From Gammaproteobacteria bacterium (lineage in GTDB: Bacteria; Pseudomonadota; Gammaproteobacteria; Ga0077536): a stretch of 54,343 bases of DNA. The translations under genes were made by a program, and so were the position numbers. The stretch is taken from positions 1-54,343 of the forward strand of contig SHZJ01000022.1 in assembly GCA_009692365.1 (NCBI GenBank). Direction: 5' to 3'. This document shows, in pieces, positions 51,901-54,343 of this stretch; the first letter of the stretch is position 1; every line of letters begins with the position of its first letter. The notes below the pieces were generated by a model. The model was not told the DNA's origin and did no database searches. It worked only from the letters and a program-made list of their open reading frames with translations.

Positions 51901-52352
51901 ACCCGGGCGATGAGGTCGTCGATCATGCCCTGCAGACCCATTTTCATGCCGTCGTTGGGATGATAGATCCGCTCTACGCCGTAGGCCTGTAAGTCGGCGA
52001 TTTCCTCGGGCGTGATCGTTCCACCGCCGCCACCGAACACGCGCACATGGCCAGCACCTGCCGCCTCGAGCAGGTCGATCATATATTTGAAGTACTCGTT
52101 GTGGCCGCCCTGATAGGAGCTGATTGCAATGGCGTCGGCGTCTTCTTGCACCGCGGCCCGCACGACGTCGGAGACGCTGCGGTTGTGGCCTAAATGCACG
52201 ACCTCGGTACCGGCGCCTTGGATGAGCCGCCGCATGACGTTGATGGCGGCGTCGTGACCATCAAACAGCGAGGCCGCCGTCACGAACCGCAGGGGTCCGG
52301 TTTGGGTCGCCGTTTGGGGGGTATTCGAGAGGTCTTCGGCGCGCGTGTTCAT
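48909..52352 (-). CDS. icmF: Fused isobutyryl-CoA mutase with G-protein chaperone (IcmF)
   Basis: A 1147-residue B12-dependent mutase. It has an N-terminal cobalamin-binding domain with the base-off motif [15 protein letters not shown] (Asp-x-His). A MeaB-like GTPase follows, with GTGGAGKSS near residue 224 and VLNKFDKRG. The large C-terminal domain is the substrate TIM barrel ([12 protein letters not shown], then [20 protein letters not shown] and [22 protein letters not shown]). IcmF interconverts isobutyryl- and n-butyryl-CoA, or longer branched acyl-CoAs, by radical carbon-skeleton rearrangement. The start overlaps the tetR stop by 4 bp. Confidence 0.95.
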   Translation of the reverse strand: [1147 protein letters not shown]

Positions 52353-53005
52353 CGTGCATCTCCTGCGGTGGACCGGGGTTCTAGCGCCCGGGTCATTTGC
52401 TGTTTCAGACCTTCGTGGAGGTCACGGATGTGATCGAGTGCGTCGGGGCGCACCAGCCACTGGTAAACAATGCCAATAATGGCCGCGCAGAATTGCTGAG
52501 CGACCGCGGTCACCGGGACCTCGACGCTCACACTCCCTTGCGCGATGCCACTGCGTATCCAGGCTTCAATGTCGCGCTGGCGCCGCTCGTGCACATGGGC
52601 GATGGTCTGCTTAAGCGCGGCGTCTGGCCCGATGGAATCAAACCACAAACTGTAGAAGGCACGGATGCGATCCGCGCCGTCGCGCACAAAGTAATAGTGG
52701 GCGTCGGTCGCCGCGCAGATGGCGCCCAAACCAACTTGGGTGCGCACCGCCGCGCCCAGCGACGCCAGCCATTCTTCACCCACCGCGCGCACGATAAAGG
52801 CAAACAAGGCCGCCTTGTTGCCGAAGCGCGCGCTGGCCAGACCCCGGCTGTAGCCCGCTAGTTCGCCGACTTCTTTGAGGGTCGTACCCATGGCGCCACG
52901 CACGACGATGAGTTGCACCGCGGCGTCGAGCATGCGGGCGTCGGAAAGCGCCGTGCGTTGGGCTTGGGTGCGCCGTAGGGGCAAGACTTTGTGCGCGATA
53001 TTCAC
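52349..53005 (-). CDS. TetR/AcrR-family transcriptional regulator of the icmF operon
   Basis: A 218-residue regulator. The helix-turn-helix region is RMLDAAVQLIVVRGAMGTTLKEVGELAGYSRGLASARFGNKAALFAFIV, followed by a helical ligand-binding domain. I start at the GTG at 53005; an open frame continues to 53044 but its first codon (TTG) lies inside the palindrome at 53031-53049. The gene overlaps icmF by 4 bp (ATGA), so both are one transcript, and the palindrome upstream suggests autoregulation. Likely ligand is a CoA ester; that is inference. Confidence 0.9.
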   Translation of the reverse strand: MNIAHKVLPLRRTQAQRTALSDARMLDAAVQLIVVRGAMGTTLKEVGELAGYSRGLASARFGNKAALFAFIVRAVGEEWLASLGAAVRTQVGLGAICAATDAHYYFVRDGADRIRAFYSLWFDSIGPDAALKQTIAHVHERRQRDIEAWIRSGIAQGSVSVEVPVTAVAQQFCAAIIGIVYQWLVRPDALDHIRDLHEGLKQQMTRALEPRSTAGDAR

Positions 53006-53011
53006 GCCCCG

Positions 53012-53041
53012 ATTATGCCGGGCGTAGTTATTTGCTTGCAA
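53012..53041 (-). promoter_or_regulatory. Candidate sigma-70 promoter of tetR-icmF
   Basis: On the minus strand TTGCAA (53036-53041) and CATAAT (53012-53017) are separated by 18 bp. Transcription would begin about 7 nt after the -10, which falls on the GTG at 53005, implying a leaderless mRNA. Confidence 0.5.
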
Positions 53042-53049
53042 CAAGCAAA
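53031..53049. promoter_or_regulatory. Perfect palindrome TTTGCTTG-CAA-CAAGCAAA, candidate TetR operator
   Basis: Two 8-bp arms with a 3-bp spacer, perfectly inverted, placed 26 bp before the tetR start and overlapping its putative -35 element. Size and symmetry fit a TetR-family operator. Confidence 0.75.
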
Positions 53050-53072
53050 CGAATTAGACCGCGCATCCCGCC

Positions 53073-53693
53073 CTACTCCAGACCGCTCTGAGGCGCGCTT
53101 GTGAGCGCGTTTGAGGGCTCCCTTGCGGGCTCATCTGCGAGCTCGATAGGTCGAGCCTCGGCGGGCTGGGTTAAGACCGCGTCAAACCGAGCGGGCGCAC
53201 GCTCGCTGGCGGGGCTCGCCGCATCCTGCGCGAGGCGCAGCGACAGCGAAGCGCCCAGCACTTTGTCGTTCATTTGGCGCAGCCTGCCGGCCATGAGTCG
53301 GCCGATATTGACCAGCACTTTCACCAGCATATTAGGCTGCAGACTCAGACTCTCGCGGTGGAAACGCAGCAAGATGGCGGGGCTATCCGCCACCACCGAA
53401 GCCGAGCGCGCGCGCGCATCCAGCAACGCCAGTTCACCAAAGGTGTCGCCCGGTTCGAGGGTGGCGAGGGTCTCTTCCAGGCCGGCTTGGGTTTTTATCA
53501 CCCGCAGACTTCCCACCACGACGATGTAGGCATCCTCGCCATGCCGGCCTTGGTGAATGATCACCTCGCCCGCCGCCACATTCGTGCGGCGCGCGATCCG
53601 AATGAAGTCAGCCACCTCCTGCTCGGTGAAGCCCTCGAACAGCTTGACCAGGTTGAGGGTCTTACGCAGTACTTGATTGCTCGCCAAGGGCAT
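53073..53693 (-). CDS. Cyclic nucleotide-binding domain protein without HTH
   Basis: A 206-residue protein. Residues 15-125 form a CAP/cNMP-binding domain: LVKLFEGFTEQEVADFIRIARR, EVIIHQGRHGEDAYIVVVGSLRVIK, and the phosphate-binding cassette FGELALLDARARSASVVA. The C-terminal 60 residues are Pro/Ala-rich with no helix-turn-helix, so it is not a CRP-type transcription factor; it could be a stand-alone sensor or scaffold. It ends 24 bp before the tetR palindrome. Confidence 0.88.
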   Translation of the reverse strand: MPLASNQVLRKTLNLVKLFEGFTEQEVADFIRIARRTNVAAGEVIIHQGRHGEDAYIVVVGSLRVIKTQAGLEETLATLEPGDTFGELALLDARARSASVVADSPAILLRFHRESLSLQPNMLVKVLVNIGRLMAGRLRQMNDKVLGASLSLRLAQDAASPASERAPARFDAVLTQPAEARPIELADEPAREPSNALTSAPQSGLE

Positions 53694-53796
53694 CGCGTTG
53701 GAGTCTCATGTCGTCGGGTAACCATCACCTAGCGGCCAGCTTCGCTGACGGGTTAAGGCCGGCCTCAGCAGCAGCGGCACCCAAATGACGCCGACC

Positions 53797-54342
53797 CTAC
53801 GCGGGCTCTTCACCGGCGAGGGACACCCCGGTCGCCACGAGAAAGCGTGACACCATATTGTAGGCCGCAATCACCCCAATCAATTCCACCAATTCCCGCT
53901 CGCTGCCCACCCACGCCAACGCGTCCTGTAGGACGGCAGGCGGCACCGCCACCTCGCGGGTCATGGCGAGCGTCAGGGCGAGCACGCTGCGTTCGGCCGG
54001 TGTGAGGTCCGGTGCGGCCACCGCGTCCGCATCGCACTGGAGAATGGCCAGGGTTTGCGCGCGGCCGCCGGCGGCCAAATATTCCGGCGCGTGCTGGGTT
54101 AATTCGTACGCGGCGTCGTTGAGGACGGCGATATAGCAGATGGCCAGTTCGCGCCACTCGCCTTTGAGCGCAAGCCCGGTGCGGACCGCGCGCAGGAAAC
54201 TGTTCCAACCGGTGGCGAAGGGCGGGCTGTGCAGGAGCATCCGGTCGAGATTCAACAGGCGACCACCGCGCCGCTGGCGGATCGCCGCGACCAGCGTCGC
54301 GCTGGCGGGCGGTATTTCGCACAGGTACGGAATATGGGGCAT
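53797..54342 (-). CDS. Carboxymuconolactone decarboxylase-like (AhpD-fold) protein
   Basis: A 181-residue helical protein of the carboxymuconolactone decarboxylase-like family. Blocks include GGRLLNLDRMLLHSPPFATGWNSFL, WRELAICYIAVLNDAAYELTQHAPEYL and ELVELIGVIAAYNMVSRFLVATG. The AhpD-type Cys-x-x-Cys pair is not present, so it is not a peroxidase reductase; decarboxylase-like or unknown activity is more likely. The ATG lies one base from the window edge; length and fold look complete. Confidence 0.85.
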   Translation of the reverse strand: MPHIPYLCEIPPASATLVAAIRQRRGGRLLNLDRMLLHSPPFATGWNSFLRAVRTGLALKGEWRELAICYIAVLNDAAYELTQHAPEYLAAGGRAQTLAILQCDADAVAAPDLTPAERSVLALTLAMTREVAVPPAVLQDALAWVGSERELVELIGVIAAYNMVSRFLVATGVSLAGEEPA

Positions 54343-54343
54343 G

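Noticed and set aside
52349..53044. Longer TetR reading frame starting at 53044
   Set aside because: It would begin with a TTG inside the palindrome and add residues that are not conserved; the GTG at 53005 fits the predicted promoter better.

Overview
The window looks like a GC-rich chromosomal segment from an aerobic Gram-negative bacterium, most likely a proteobacterium. Gram-negative markers are a TorF-type outer-membrane porin, two DUF1329 exported proteins, a CysD plus fused CysNC sulfate-activation pair and a DUF1289 protein. The genus cannot be named from the sequence alone; the metabolic mix (coenzyme F420, many CoA enzymes, a Rieske oxygenase operon) resembles deep-branching aromatic- or lipid-degrading gammaproteobacteria, which is an inference. 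No tRNA, rRNA, insertion sequence, prophage or CRISPR array was seen.

Layout. 1-254 is a 24-bp-period minisatellite that may be the coding tail of a gene outside the window. 554-2142 holds a small secreted protein convergent with a CLC chloride channel. 2391-13748 (minus) is a long run in transcription order cofE-cofD-cofC-fbiC (all four dedicated steps of F420 synthesis), a CaiB-type CoA-transferase, a luciferase-like (LLM) oxidoreductase, two DUF1329 paralogues and a second LLM oxidoreductase. Divergent from it, 14020-21128 (plus) is a tight acyl-CoA catabolic operon: Mcd-like acyl-CoA dehydrogenase, CaiB CoA-transferase, APH-fold kinase, two acyl-CoA dehydrogenases and a crotonase. 21202-24063 is assimilatory sulfate activation (cysD-cysNC). 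24268-29933 is a mixed region: a third LLM enzyme, a frameshifted SDR, a GFA-domain protein, an ArsN2-like acetyltransferase, an acyl-CoA ligase and a DUF4870-like protein. 30063-33491 has a frameshifted membrane sensor, a Na/Pi cotransporter, two overlapping CrcB fluoride-channel genes and a secreted protein built of 17-residue repeats.

33718-40550 (plus) is the most striking block: a compact operon with a meta-cleavage-type hydrolase, a CarAa-like Rieske oxygenase, its ferredoxin/FAD reductase, a type I extradiol dioxygenase, an amidase, and an M20-fold protein that has lost most canonical metal ligands. It reads as a complete ring-opening pathway for an unknown, possibly amide-containing, aromatic compound.

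40621-45977 contains an anti-sigma-type ATPase, a MoxR/VWA pair, a TorF porin behind an AT-rich regulatory region, and a small protein paired with a second hydrolase. 46078-53005 (minus) is a probable tetR-icmF-(BtuF-like)-DUF1289-crotonase-alcohol dehydrogenase operon. A perfect 19-bp palindrome overlaps its putative promoter. A cyclic-nucleotide-binding protein and a carboxymuconolactone-decarboxylase-like protein close the window. Taken together the genes suggest a specialist in oxidising lipid-like and aromatic compounds through CoA thioesters, with deazaflavin-dependent redox steps.
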